A stretch of DNA of 64,000 nt from Callorhinus ursinus (GCF_003265705.1 NW_020312902.1:7767795-7831794), one strand, 5' to 3'; positions 20,956-32,219 are shown, counted from the stretch's first letter. Program-made: numbers and translations. Notes: generated by a model from the letters alone, not told the origin.

Positions 20956-22320
20956 ATAAGAATATTTGTTGGTACATTGGACACATTTAAGCTGGCATGT
21001 CTTCCTTTTTTTCCTCCTAAAAACACCTTCTACTGAAGCTGGACTGAACAATGCCCACCACACAAGCCCAACCTCAGAGATCTTGCACAGAGATTTGCTC
21101 TACCTCCCCCTAACTCCAACACCCAACGTCTGACACCGCACACTTGATCCACTTTGTTCCACTTTACTGACAGGAAATATCCAAAACCATAAGGATCATG
21201 TTGCCAAGGACTCATATGTGGGGCAATTTGTACATTTTCAGTCTCGCAGGCCAGTGCTTATTCCCCTCTTGGGTCTCACCTCTGCCCCCCTCAAGCCCAT
21301 GAGTCTCTTCCAGCTTTCCCCAGACCCACCCATCCCAATTTCATGTCCCCTGAGACTCAAAGAACGTGCAAAGAAAATCAATCCTGCCTGAAAATCAGCA
21401 AGCCAAAAGAGATCCCCTGGTGATGAGAGGAGGTGAGGGATGGCCAGGATCTCAAATCCCTGAAGTACATTTTAATGCCTTAATGTGACCAAGAATACAG
21501 CCCTGTTGGCACTAGGAACATTCTGATGGACTCTGAGGAATTAAGTGATTCCAAAAATGTTTGCAGGAGGGATCTTAAGAGTCACTGGGAGCAAGCAAAA
21601 TACCACTTGGAGTAAACTGTTCCCTGACACTGGGTGACAGTTCGCCCTCGGCAGCCATTCATTGGGTTCAGGAAGGGAGGCTCAACATCTGAAGTCTTTC
21701 GCTGCCAAAAGAGCAGGAAGGTAATAATTGTGGCTGAAGGGGCAAGTGAGGCCAGAAGAGGAAAACCATTCAATGACTCCAAAGCTCCTAGGAAACAATA
21801 TGATTGGGGTCAGAGACTGGGAGCTCATCATACCAGCCTCTGCAAGCAACAGTCAAGCCTGTGTGCTCCAGGGCCACAAGCAGAGGGGGCGAGGGGCAGG
21901 CCACAGGCTCAGTCTGAAGGAGGGGCTGGTCCCGACCAAGGGATCACACCATTGCAATCCAGCCATAACTACCGGATGCAGCCAGGGAGGTGGCGAAGGG
22001 CCTGAGTGGGCAGCTAAGATGGTGCTAAAGGGGATGCCGGCCCCCCCACCCATCCTGATGGCACCAGACTCCCCAGCTCACCAGGTAGACTGCCCACATG
22101 CTGGCCTCTCTAATCAGGGAGGAGGCAATCGTCAAGCTCAAGACACCTCCAGCATTACTGGGACTGGTACAAATGTCCATCTCACAGGGCAGTCGCTTGT
22201 CAAAGGAATGTGAGAAAATCCCATCCTTCTAAAAACTTACAACTTCCCCCACGGAGCATTTAATCCAGGCCCTGGCCCACAGTGTCACCTCACCAGCATC
22301 GGGCTAGACAGAAAGAAGGA
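20956..22320. other. Unique non-coding DNA
   Basis: Moderately GC-rich, no repeat recognised. The 161-codon frame 21728-22213 overlaps a 123-codon frame in another phase and has no domain. Confidence 0.4.
21874..21897 (+). promoter_or_regulatory. Possible CTCF-like motif
   Basis: CCACAAGCAGAGGGGGCGAG partly matches the CTCF core (CCAnnAGrGGGCG-like). This is a single weak motif without supporting data. Confidence 0.2.
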
Positions 22321-22640
22321 TGTCAATCCCAATTATAAATTATCTTCCAGCCATAAGCTATTGGAGCAAGTGATCACCTTGATTATCCCCTGGCAGGATC
22401 TCAGCTGAGGAGGGAGATGAGCGTGCAGGAGAAGAACAGAGGGAAGAAGCCTTTCCATCGCATGGCTATCACCAAAAGAGCAGGCCTCGTGTCTTCTCAA
22501 ATGACGCTTAAAAGAGGCAGGAGTTGAGGAGCTTTAAAGGTATTTTTCATTTACTTGTTGAGACACAGCAGGATGTAATCAGCTTATGAGTTAAATAGAG
22601 ACATCTGTCTGTTTCTACCTGAGACCGCCCCAAAGCAGTA
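22321..22640. other. Candidate conserved non-coding sequence
   Basis: Repeat-free, with AT-rich motif clusters: 'aattataaattatcttcc', 'agtgatcaccttgattatc', 'tttaaaggtatttttcat' and 'gtaatcagcttatgag'. The composition is typical of vertebrate conserved non-coding elements, but conservation cannot be tested here. Confidence 0.25.
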
Positions 22641-22959
22641 GGATAAAGATACGTAAATATGTACACACAAAAATGCAGAGTGCAGCCAGTTCCTTTCCAC
22701 AGCCCTCCCACACCTCCCCTACATCACAGATTCCCCGCCACCTAAGAGTAGAGGCGTGCTCTCCTACAGGTGAGAACGGGCGGGCTGCCTGTGGCCAAAC
22801 TTCATCTAAATGTCACGGCAGCTAGAGGGGCAGCTTCTAGAAAAAAGAAAAAAAGTCCTTCAAGATTGAGGTCTTCCCCATACTGCCCTGGTCATGGATT
22901 CCCAGTACTGTGGCCACTGCTGGACGCTGAGGGCCTGGAAAAAGCACTCAATCAGTCAT
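22641..22959. other. Unique non-coding DNA
   Basis: Nothing recognised. Confidence 0.4.
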
Positions 22960-23262
22960 GCAACCGTGATTTATTGAACACCTCCTTTGTGCCAGGCCCT
23001 GTGCTAGCAGGCTGAAGACAAAACATGACAGACAGCAAAGTTATGTGCAAGTGGGAGGAGGGAAGAAAAGCACACAGATGAACAAGCTGAATGGGGCAAA
23101 GGTTAAGGGCCATGAGGAAGACACAGAGGGTGATGGAAGAGAGGGTCGGTGGGGGCGGTGTATTTGCAACAATAGTCAGGGAGGGTAAATCTGAGGACAT
23201 GACACTTGGGTCAAAACCTGGAGGTGATGAAGAAGGCAGCTTTCAGCCAAGGGAGCAGAGAA
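22960..23262 (-). mobile_element. L2 LINE 3' end, antisense
   Basis: 'tgatttattgaacacctcc', 'gtgccaggccctgtgctagc', 'gtcagggagggtaaatctg', 'tgacacttgggtcaaaacc' and 'ggaggtgatgaag' are the antisense L2 order. Confidence 0.8.
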
Positions 23263-23969
23263 TGTAGGCCTGGCCCCAGCAGGCACTACAACGAAGCCAT
23301 TCCCAGCCACGCAAGGCGAAAAGAGAGAAGTGACCAATATAAGGAATGATGCACAAGGCAGCTGGGCCTCGTCCACCTGCCTGACGATGTACGCACACAC
23401 ACACACATGTGTCCTTGCACACAAGATGTCCGGTGTTCCTGCCACTGCTGGAGGGCCCGTCTGGCTTTATTTAGCAAGCCCCAGGCACAGCCAGGACATG
23501 GAAATAAATGACCAGATGGACATGTCAAGCCTGTCTGCAGGCCATGGAAAGCCATCGTGCACTGCCATCAGGGCCCCCTGTCCGCTCTGAATGGAGCTTC
23601 ACTGGCTCCATTCCTCCATGCTGTTAGGGAAACCTGTCACTCACCCCTGGGGAGCAAGACACTTTTCCCTCCAGACGGTCTGGAGCAGACCGAGCTCCCT
23701 CACATTTCATAACCAGCTCGGGCCTGAATTTATGCCAGGTCATTTTGTTCCATTAAAGTTGCCATGGTTACGCCAGGCCTGGGGTTACCTGGACTTTGGA
23801 TGTGCTGGACACAGGGGCAGCAGCGGCTTTGCTGCTTCTGTGATTTACCAGGAAAGCAGAAGTCCTGGTAAAAGTACTCCAGGCTGCTCCATGCTGGATA
23901 GGACCCCAGAGTTCGGAGGAACTGCAGGTAGGTAGAGCATACCATTCACCCCAGAAACACTAAGGCTCT
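23263..23969. other. Unique non-coding DNA
   Basis: A short (AC)n lies at 23393-23407. No gene recognised. The frames of 86 and 114 codons overlap opposite-strand frames of similar size. Confidence 0.4.
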
Positions 23970-24085
23970 TTCCTGAATCCACCAGCCTGTGAGCTCCAGC
24001 AGGGCAGGGACCCAGACTGATCAATCCCGGTGTCCCCCCAACATCTGGTGCATAACAAAGTCTCCATAGATGTGACTGATTCATT
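23970..24085 (+). mobile_element. L2 fragment
   Basis: 'gagctccagcagggcaggg' followed by 'atctggtgcataacaaag' is the L2 3' order. Confidence 0.6.
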
Positions 24086-26398
24086 TTGTGGCGAGGAAAA
24101 AAAAAATCACAAAAGAATGCAAATAAAGAATCCATCTTGGGCTCTACCCTCTTTAAAAGTCAAGGGGTAACGAGGAGATGACAAGGAAAACTATGCCCCT
24201 CTCATTGCAAACTGGAGAATCACAGAGAGTGATGTTTCTCTCGATGAGGGAAAGGACCCAGGACCTGAATGTGTGAGAAGGGAGGCGTGTTACCGTCAGT
24301 CCTCCAAGAAGCTGATGCCAAGATAGCATTGGATAGGGAACAGATGTGTGTGGGGAAAATGCCTATAACGGATAAAAGGGGAAGAAAGCAGGAGTGGGAG
24401 GGGAGGCCTTTGGACCACAATGTAGGAGGAAGGGGAAAAGGAAGATGGGGTAGGAAGAGCCTCAAACTCCAGGGTAGCTCTGCAAAAGTCTCAGCCAGGT
24501 GGATGGAAAGCCTCTGAGCAAAGGTGGTCCATTATTATTAGACGAGTCCCACTCTGAGCAGAAATGGCCCACTCTAGTGTCCCCACTACACTCAGTCACG
24601 GTCTGGGCAGGGCCCTGGGTAAGTGTGGTCTTGACATGACTATGATGGGAAATTCAAATGTAGGCAACTGAGGCTGTCCAGCAGCTGTGTTCCCCCTGCC
24701 CCCACCACCACCACCCCAGGCAAGGAGATCTGTGCAGGGCACCTCCATGGCCATTCAGGGTGGGGGTGTTTGGAGGGGGTGTCAGGGAGGAGCGGAAGAT
24801 CCCCAGGAGGGAAGAGTCTGGCACCCATGTGGCTGGAGGTATGGGGAATGTCTTTGGGGCACAGAGACAAGAGGAAGTGGCTGGGAGGCTGTGCTTTATC
24901 AACACTGATTGCCTACGTAGTCTCTGCTCTGCTGTTCCTGCGCAAGGACAGAAACAACCTAGGCTTCCTCGCAGGTACGGGTGGCCATGTAACCCAAACC
25001 TGCCTGTGAGATGGAAGCATGGAAGGAGAAATCTGCTCAATGTTCCTGATAGAAAGGGAGTGGCTCCACGGGCCTGGGCCTCATGCTCTCCCCTCCTCTC
25101 CTCCTGGCTACTCGGAAGGTGAGCCTGAGGCCTACAGGGGAAGCAATCATCTTGCTGGGAGATGACCTGCCTCAGGATGAAAACCACATGCTAGAGCTCG
25201 TGAAACATACAGAACATCGACAACAGGGTGGGGCTGCTGCATGGGGGGAGCCCAGCTCCAGAATTCTGGCTACATGAGAACAATAAACCCTCACGGGACG
25301 AAGCCATGAAAGTCTATCCAGCACTCCATGCTGTCAAGCCCAAATCCTAAGAATCCAGAGGAGATTCAGATAGAGGGCTACTCTGAGGTGAGCAAGGGGA
25401 CACCTTCCCCTGTCTTTCTATATGATATTTGGTAAAATGCCGCAAGACAGCCTTGTGAGGGTGGGAGGGTGGGGGGCCTCCCAGAGGGAGGTGGGCATGA
25501 CAAGATTATTCTGTGTTCAAAGCCTGTGCAGGACGAGAGAAGAGGCTGTCCAAAAGAACCCAGTCCCCTACACTATGTATGAACAAGTCCTATATCCTAC
25601 CCTCAAGTAGTTTACAATCTCACTGGAGAAACAAAGCAGAGAAATTCTACCTTCATCTAAATATTAACCCTTCCATCCACAGTTCAGTCACTACCAGCCG
25701 GCTCTTCATGCCCGTGCCCACCACCCATGACAGACGTCAGTGACAGGTCACTCTCTGCCCGGGACCTGGCCCCCTTCCTGCCCCTGGGCAGCATCCACCA
25801 CTCAGGGGTGGTCAGCCGCTGAAATGAAGCCGATTTACCTGGCTTGATGCCGTCATCTGCAAACCTGAAGATTGTAGGCCGCAAAAGAGAGAGTTGAAAT
25901 AACACTTTTTCTCTCATCTCGACTTGACTTAAATGAAACAATTTTCCCCGAGGGATCCCCAGAATAGGATTTGCCTCCCAGATACCAGGGAACATGGAAC
26001 AGGCACTCCAACCCACCCATCTCACTCTGGCCAACATTAGCGAGTGGCCCGTCCAGTCCAACTGATCTAGCAGCGGGAACTCCTACTTCCAAAGCTCTGG
26101 GCAGAGGACTGGCCCCAGAGCAATTGCCCTGACAAACTCCATGCAGTTAGGTGGCAGAGGAGAGATCTCCGGGTCACACTTCACTTGTCAGCATGTCAGT
26201 CTCAGAGTGTCCGCGGGTCAAGCGCTGGACATCTGATCGACCCTCTGTGCTCCATGAAGGCACGGATCACGGTCCAGAAAACTAATTAAAGCCTCTAAAG
26301 GAAACAGAAAATTCTAGTCTTTAAAAAGTGGAACCAACCCCCCCCTCCCCTCCCATCCCCAGGAGACTTGCACAAAGTTAATCTTCTCATCTAAAAAC
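24086..26398. other. Unique non-coding DNA
   Basis: About 2.3 kb without a recognised repeat. A 177-codon minus frame (24654-25187) and a 120-codon plus frame (24760-25122) overlap, so neither is credible alone. A C-run lies at 26339-26345. Confidence 0.45.
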
Positions 26399-26695
26399 AA
26401 GCCCCATATCCTTTTCTAACTGCTTTAACGAGAAAAAGTTCCCCATGGACTGCTTCAGTTGTTTCTTCAGTCTGGAGAAAATACCTTTGATTGATAATCA
26501 TGTAATTACATTTCCAATTCAGTGACCATTATCACTGGATGAAGATCAAGATGAAGTCCATCAGTAACTCCGACAGCGAAGTCTTCATCGAAGTGGGGTC
26601 GTTGATGACGGCAGGGGGGCTTTGCGAGGATTGCAGTCACCACACCATTAAATGACTGGAGTCTGACCTTTTGCAGACTTTTTCTAAAAACAAAC
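26399..26695. other. Candidate conserved non-coding element or small exon
   Basis: High-complexity, repeat-free DNA. It has a TGATTGAT PBX/HOX-like site at 26488-26495 and a TGTAATTACA homeodomain palindrome at 26501-26510. Six CpGs fall within 26571-26626 although the surroundings are CpG-poor. A 38-codon plus-strand ORF (ATG at 26539, TGA at 26653) spans the CpG-rich part. Constraint is inferred, not shown. Confidence 0.3.
26539..26655 (+). other. Small open reading frame, 38 codons
   Basis: ATG to TGA, beginning MKIKMKSISNSDSEVF and ending EDCSHHTIK. It lies inside the CpG-retaining stretch described above. I recognise no family. A SINE starts 48 bases after the stop. It could be chance within a conserved regulatory element. 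Confidence 0.15.
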
Positions 26696-26702
26696 TTACC
26701 TT

Positions 26703-26928
26703 GCGCACCTGGGTGGCTCAGTTGGTTAAGCGACTGCCTTCGGCTCAGGTCATGATCCTGGAGTCCCGGGATCGAGTCCTGCATTGGGCTCCCTGCTCAG
26801 CAGGGAGTCTGCTTCTCCCTCGGACCCTCTTCCCTCTCGTGCTCTCTATCTCTCATTCTCTCTCTCTCAAATAAATAAATAAAATCTTTAAAAAAATTGT
26901 TTAAAAATTTTTTAAAAAATAAAAAAAA
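26703..26928 (+). mobile_element. CAN-SINE, TTGGTTAAGCGACTGCC subtype
   Basis: Head GCGCACCTGGGTGGCTCAG, body GAGTCTGCTTCTCCCTC, and an unusually long A/T tail to 26928. Flanks taaaaacaaac at 26685-26695 and 26929-26939 form the target-site duplication. Confidence 0.95.
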
Positions 26929-26939
26929 TAAAAACAAAC

Positions 26940-27134
26940 ACATCTGTTAAGTCGAACAGATGAAATTAGGAAGATAAAGACACACAGAAGCTGGTCCCTT
27001 AGAAAAGGTGCCTAAGAGGAGGCAGCAGAAGGTCGGCCACTGGGTTCTGCCCAATCCCACCCCATTTCCCGCCCCTAATGCCAACCCCCCAGATTGCTAA
27101 CATATCCTCACCAAGCATAGAAAGCCACACTCCC
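26940..27134. other. Unique non-coding DNA
   Basis: Nothing recognised. Confidence 0.4.
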
Positions 27135-27330
27135 GGACCTTGAACTCCCAGCTCCCTTACTCAGGACCCATCTTGTGAGGCTCACATTTGCCAACTGCCC
27201 ATCACTTGCTTATCTCTTGCACAACTGCTCTAACCTGGGCCGTGTGAGCCAGCTCTTTTCAATAAATCTTTTGCTACATATCTCCTACTGCCACTGTTTA
27301 TTTGGTTGAACCCTGATTGATAAAGCTAAG
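27135..27330 (+). mobile_element. 3' end of an ancient repeat, unnamed
   Basis: 'gtgtgagccagctcttttc' followed by 'aataaatcttttgctacat' and 'gttgaaccctgattgataaa' has the layout of old repeat ends that finish '...ccctgactaata'. Confidence 0.45.
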
Positions 27331-27491
27331 ATACATATAATTTAGAATGTTTTCTTTCAATCACTTACCTTCTTTTACTAAAATAAATATATTTTGCACA
27401 CAGAACTTGTATCTCTACCATAAATAGAAAACTAGTACCACCTGCCAGAAAGGAAGGAAACCGTAAAGATAAATACAATTAAAAAAAACCA

Positions 27492-27693
27492 GGGCGCCTG
27501 GGTGGCTCAGTTGGTTAAGCGACTGCCTTCGGCTCAGGTCATGATCCTGGAGTCCCGGGATCGAGTCCCACATCGGGCTCCCTGTTCAGCGGGGAGTCTG
27601 CTTCTCCCTCTGACCCTCCCCCCTCTCATGCTCTCTCTCTCTGTCTCTCTCTCTCTCTCAAGTAAATACATAAAATCTTTAAAAAAAAAAAAA
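27492..27693 (+). mobile_element. CAN-SINE, TTGGTTAAGCGACTGCC subtype
   Basis: Full length, starting GGGCGCCTGGGTGGCTCAG, with a (CT)n run and a 13-A tail. Flanks aaaaaaaaccag and aaaaaacccag are consistent with an A-rich target-site duplication. Confidence 0.96.
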
Positions 27694-28639
27694 CCCAGCA
27701 ATGCCTTGCAATTCCAACTCGATGTTATTGCCTGCCAAAGGCTCTGAGCATGAGGCCCATCCTGCTGGCGTTAAAAAGATGAGGGAGTCGTTTTGGTGCT
27801 GGGGTGTGTCTCTATCAAGGACAAAGTCTCAGGGAGATGCTGAGCGGAAAGAAAGATTGCTAGAGAACTAAGAAGGGAATACGTTTCTCACTCCATGCTC
27901 CCTGTGATTTAATGCTATGTCTGTGCATGTCCTGTCTGAAATCCTATCCTGTGCAACCAGAAGTTTCCAAACAGCACTTGCAGATCCAACACTGCAGGGG
28001 TGTGGAAGAGCAGCCCGGGAGCATACAGAAGCAGTTCCTTCAGGGTGCTCACTCAGGGTCCAAAGCAACTGGTCTTGGTTTAACTGCGGGGAGTTGCCAA
28101 AACCAGTAATGAGGACAGTGGAATCCACTCATTTACTTCATCTTTCCTATGCACCCTGAAAACAGGGCCCAGGAGAAGGTGCCCTAGGGACATATAATGG
28201 TGGCAAGGTCAGACCCCCTTCTCGGTAAGAGAAGCAGCAGAAGCCACAGCAATACTGTCCATTCCCCCAAGGAGGCATCACCCCCAAATTCTCAGGTGTG
28301 ACTGCTGGGGCTCCCTGTGCCAAAGGGAAAGGGTCCTAGGCCCCAGGAAGCAGTGTTCAGAAGGAAGAGCCTCTTGGTGACCCCTCTGCTTCCTAAGGAA
28401 CTCATTCTGTGCCTATCCACAGTGCTAGGGTTCTTTGGGTCCCACTGAGCACATAAGTAACCAGATTCACAGCACACAGATGAGCTCTTCTCTAATCCCC
28501 CACCGGTGTCACTGGCTCACCTCCTGTTTGACAATTGGCTTCCCTTGTTCACAAGTAACCTGTAGGAATCCAAGCCAACAGAAAGACAAAGCATGTTCCT
28601 GAAACAGGGACACACGCAAAATAAGCTAAATAATGAAAA
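27694..28639. other. Unique non-coding DNA
   Basis: No repeat or gene recognised. Three overlapping frames at 27868-28159 on both strands argue against coding. Confidence 0.4.
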
Positions 28640-28768
28640 GAAGATGGGGTCAGGGTTCAAATTCCAGCTCTGGTACTTCCCAGTGGTAAGATCTTGGAGC
28701 AAATTACATAATTCTCTGACCCTCAATCTCTTCATCTATGAAATGGACCCAAGAATAGAACTGTAGTA
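28640..28768 (+). mobile_element. MIR fragment
   Basis: 'gttcaaattccagctctgg', 'ttctctgaccctcaatctc' and 'ttcatctatgaaatggacc' are MIR core and tail. Confidence 0.8.
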
Positions 28769-28774
28769 GATGCC

Positions 28775-29255
28775 TTATTTTTTTTCTCTTCTTTGGGTTA
28801 AAGATTCCTGATTTTCTTTGGGAATACCATTCCCTCCCACTCTCAGTCCATACCCTATCAGTGGGGTGGACCTTACTCCCTCCCCCTAAACACCTGTGGG
28901 ACATACATGACCTGGCTCTTGCCAACCAACCTAGTCTACCTTTCTGGTTCAGGAACGAGAATGCAAGCAAAGGTAGTCCACTGAGGCAAAGCACATTCTT
29001 CCTACTTGGGTGTCGAGGCTGGTGGGATATATGCCAGAGCCAATGGTGGCCATCTTTGTCATGTCCTAAAGAGCTCCTGGTGAGAACAAAGTCAATATAA
29101 AGGAAGGCAGAGCAGTATGAGAAGAGACAGAGAGAGGCAGAGAGAGTCCAATCATATCATTTGAGTACCTGGATCCTGCCAGGCCTAAAGCTGTCACGAT
29201 TTATCCCAAAGGCTTTTTTTTCAGTTTCGTCATCCATTAGACTAGCTGGGACATC
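28775..29255 (+). mobile_element. Ancient interspersed repeat, unnamed
   Basis: 'gacctggctcttgccaacc', 'aatggtggccatctttgtc', 'gagaacaaagtcaatata', 'aggaaggcagagcag' and 'catttgagtacctggatcc' are the conserved order of a common old mammalian repeat. Confidence 0.5.
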
Positions 29256-29378
29256 GGTGAAAGCTGAATCAAGTTAACTATCACTTGCATCCTCACTGGG
29301 CAACTACACCTCATAAGATGATATGAGGAGTAAATGAGAATGCCATAAATAGTAGGTGCTCAATAAATACTAGCTGTC
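29256..29378 (+). mobile_element. MIR 3' end
   Basis: 'gatgatatgaggagtaaatg' followed by 'agtaggtgctcaataaatac' is the MIR tail. Confidence 0.65.
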
Positions 29379-29454
29379 ATGGGGGTGGAGGGGCTCAGTG
29401 AAACAATGCCACCTAAAGTACCTTTCCAGTTGCTTACGCAGGGTGAGCACTTAC

Positions 29455-29527
29455 TCAATACATGGTAGTTGTTACTTCTCTCCATGGTAGCAGTGTTAAA
29501 AGCCAATTCATTCATCTAGCAGCCCAA
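29455..29527 (+). repeat. Duplicated 72 bp segment, copy A
   Basis: Aligns to 30561-30632 over its length at roughly 80 percent with a few indels. Shared runs include 'tagttgtta', 'tccatg' and 'ttcattcatcYagcagcccaa'. The first part resembles a MIR tail. Confidence 0.5.
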
Positions 29528-30237
29528 ACAAGTGAGAAAATTCTTGCAAAGCTCATGGTAGCCACCACTCAGTGCTGTGTGGCTTAGTGGACCTCAGCAA
29601 AGTTATTCAAATGGAAAAATCATTTTGCTCCTGGTTAAGTCGGGACAAGCTCTGAGAAGTAAGCATTATATGATGCTACAGAAGCTGAACTTTCTCAAAA
29701 GGAAAAATAGTAAGGGCAAGAGAAAAATTCATCTTGCTTCAAAAATCCAGACTGAGATGCTGCCAAGAGTTATGCATGACACACAACCCCACTACATCTT
29801 GATGACAAGAAAGATTTAATAATTACTTTTTTTAAAGGTTGACATACTTAAGCATTCTTCCAAAAATACCAATGGAGAGGGAAGGGAGGTGGGGAACAGA
29901 TGGAAAGTGATAAAATGCATCAATTGCCCACACCATTTCTTAACACCAGCAGCCAGAAGGAGAAGTCAGTCAGCAAGTGATCAAACTGCCGTCTTTAGAC
30001 CCAGCTACCACTAACAGATTTCATTTGTACCTGCTGCAGATAAGCCCCATTCTCTAAAAGACCAAAAAAAAAAAAAAATCTGCTAAGGGAAAACATGATA
30101 GAAGGGATGTTGCTGGATAAACTCTTTAAAAAATGATCGTTAATGGCTTCTGAATTCTTCCAAGGTCAGTGTCACGGGCAGGCAACTTATGACATGGGTT
30201 TCATCTTGTTGGGGTAAGGACAGCAGGAGGGAGGTAA
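29528..30237. other. Unique non-coding DNA
   Basis: An A-run lies at 30063-30077. Nothing else recognised. Confidence 0.4.
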
Positions 30238-30420
30238 GAAATTAAAACTTACTGAGTGGCTACCATGTGAGTTCACTCTCTTAATCCTCATCCCCATTCC
30301 ATAAGATAGGTAATTAGTAACCCACTGTACAGATCTTGACTTTGAAATGATTAAGCAATATACTTAAAGTCACACTAGAAATGACAAAGGACAGGTCTGC
30401 ATACTCCAAAACTTACATGC
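30238..30420 (-). mobile_element. MIR fragment
   Basis: 'gagtggctaccatgtgag', 'cttaatcctcatccccattc' and 'acttaaagtcacactag' are the antisense MIR order. Confidence 0.65.
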
Positions 30421-30560
30421 CGAACACCACCGCCCACCCTATGAATCTTTACTTTCTCTCTTCCTCTCCCAATTTTTATGGTATCTCTCCCTTTATTCCC
30501 TCTCTATAAGAACTAGAGCCCCCAATGAGAATATGAACCAGGTCTATCCTGTTTACTTAA

Positions 30561-30664
30561 TTCAGTACATGATAGTTGTTATTTCTCCATGTAGTCCCCT
30601 TAAGCACCGGTTCATTCATCCAGCAGCCCAAGACCCTACTTTTACCCCAGGCAGGTATAATCTG
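30561..30664 (+). repeat. Duplicated segment, copy B with extension
   Basis: 30561-30632 pairs with 29455-29527. 30631-30664 ('agaccctacttttacc...') pairs with 31670-31703, about 30 of 34 identical. Confidence 0.5.
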
Positions 30665-30879
30665 TTCCAAAAAAATGTTTGAAGAAGGACACAGGAAAGA
30701 AGGAAGGAAAGTTGGTCTAGCCAGGCATCTTTTGGTCCTCAAAGAAGCTCACTATTTGGCTTTCCTTTGTTTTGTTCTTTCAATCCCTTTGGGGTCCATG
30801 AGGAGTCTATACCAATTAGAACCTTCCAATCAAAATCTAAGAAAGGAGGAGGGGCTTGAGGTCACAATAATAATCGCTA

Positions 30880-31075
30880 ACATTTTTTTAACCTATGTCC
30901 TTACTATCTGCCTGGCACCTTTTAATCAATTCCTTTACATTAACTCAGAGACTCTCCATAGCAATGCTGTCAGGTACTACAATCACCTCCACTTTCACAG
31001 AGAAGTACTAAGGCCCAAAGAGGTGAAGCCATGTGACCAGGATCACCCAGCTGATAAATGGTGCAAACCAAAACA
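30880..31075 (-). mobile_element. MIR fragment
   Basis: 'ctatctgcctggcacc', 'ttacattaactcagag', 'ttcacagagaagtactaagg', 'cccaaagaggtgaagcc' and 'cacccagctgataaatgg' give a clear antisense MIR. The 183-codon frame 30576-31127 crosses it. Confidence 0.8.
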
Positions 31076-31968
31076 GTTGGCTCTGGGGCCCGTGCAGGAA
31101 TCTACTGCAATCGTCCTCAGTGGGTAAGCGTGACCCATTACGTATGTGTTTCCTGGGCTTCAGGCACATCTGGACTAGAGGACTTGGCCCGAAGAAACAA
31201 GGAGTCCAGGGGAGAACAGACATGGAGTTGTCCAAGTCCTCCCCAAACCTAAGAAGCCAGTGTCAGGATGCGGAAGGAGCTTCACATACAGCTGCCCATC
31301 AAACCATCTCCCAACCCAGTCCCCAAAGACTCATATGACCTTGGCAGTGGGAGGCAGAATGACAGAGGCATTAACAGCAAAATTGCTGGAGCCCTGAGCG
31401 GATTCAGCTGCTACCGGGGGCAGCCCCCAGATGCAGACACGGTCCTCCTCCTTATGGGTGCCAGTCAGCGGGGCACAGAGCAGCCCCAGAACTGGAGGCA
31501 CAGTGGCCGCTGTTGGTATCCGAGCCCAGAGAACCAGCGCAGGAGAGTGGGCAGAGTCTTGGGTTACCAAGAAGAGAGCAGGCGTGATCACGGGTACTTT
31601 GAGCGGAGTTGGCATTTTCATAGATCGCATGAGGTCGAGACAGAGAAACTTTATCTGTCTCTATCATCCAGACCTTACTTTTACCTCAGGCTGGCATCAT
31701 CTGGAAAGGACAATGATCTTTATCCAGAAAAAAAAAAAAAAAACACAATAAATCAAACATCAGAGGGGTATATACGTGCATACACACACATGGTTTTGTA
31801 TGTGACTATATGTACAGGCATTTGTATACTCAGGCTTCCTTCATTTACAATTTTAAGAAGTGTGTACATTTTCTTCTCCCCTGAGTCACGGAGTCATGTG
31901 AAAAAGTAGAGAAGCAATTCTTAACTCTTGTGGTGATTTCTTCAGTTTACTTGAATGAAGGACTTCTT
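31076..31968. other. Unique DNA containing the longest open frame of the window
   Basis: A 213-codon plus frame runs 31268-31909 and is interrupted by nothing, but it spans an A-run (31728-31743) that encodes poly-lysine. It has no domain, overlaps frames in other phases and on the other strand, and its sequence is of average composition. I do not call it a gene. Confidence 0.4.
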
Positions 31969-31981
31969 AAAAGAGTCCTTC

Positions 31982-32219
31982 CGGGGGTGGATATCGTAGG
32001 GGGAGATGAACCATGAGAGACGATGGACTCTGAAAAACAAACTGAGGGTTCTAGAGGGGTGGGGGGATGGGTTAGCCTGGCGACGGGTATTAAAGAGGGC
32101 ACATTCTGCGTGGAGCGCTGGGTGTTATGCACAAACCATGAATCATGGAACACTACATCAAAAACTAATGATGTAATGTATGGTGATTAACATAACATAA
32201 AAATTAAAAAAAAAAAAAG
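31982..32219 (+). mobile_element. L1 3' UTR end
   Basis: 'gaaccatgagagacgatgg', 'aaacaaactgagggttctag', 'ggtattaaagagggcac', 'gctgggtgttatgcac' and 'aactaatgatgtaatgta' are the second 3' UTR block of carnivore L1. The target-site duplication aagagtccttc lies at 31971-31981 and 32220-32230. Confidence 0.93.

Noticed and set aside
24654..25187. 177-codon minus-strand frame as a gene
   Set aside because: Two plus-strand frames of comparable size overlap it. No domain, no start context, no neighbouring exon signals.
30576..31127. 183-codon plus-strand frame as a gene
   Set aside because: It crosses an antisense MIR (30880-31075), has no domain and overlaps other frames.
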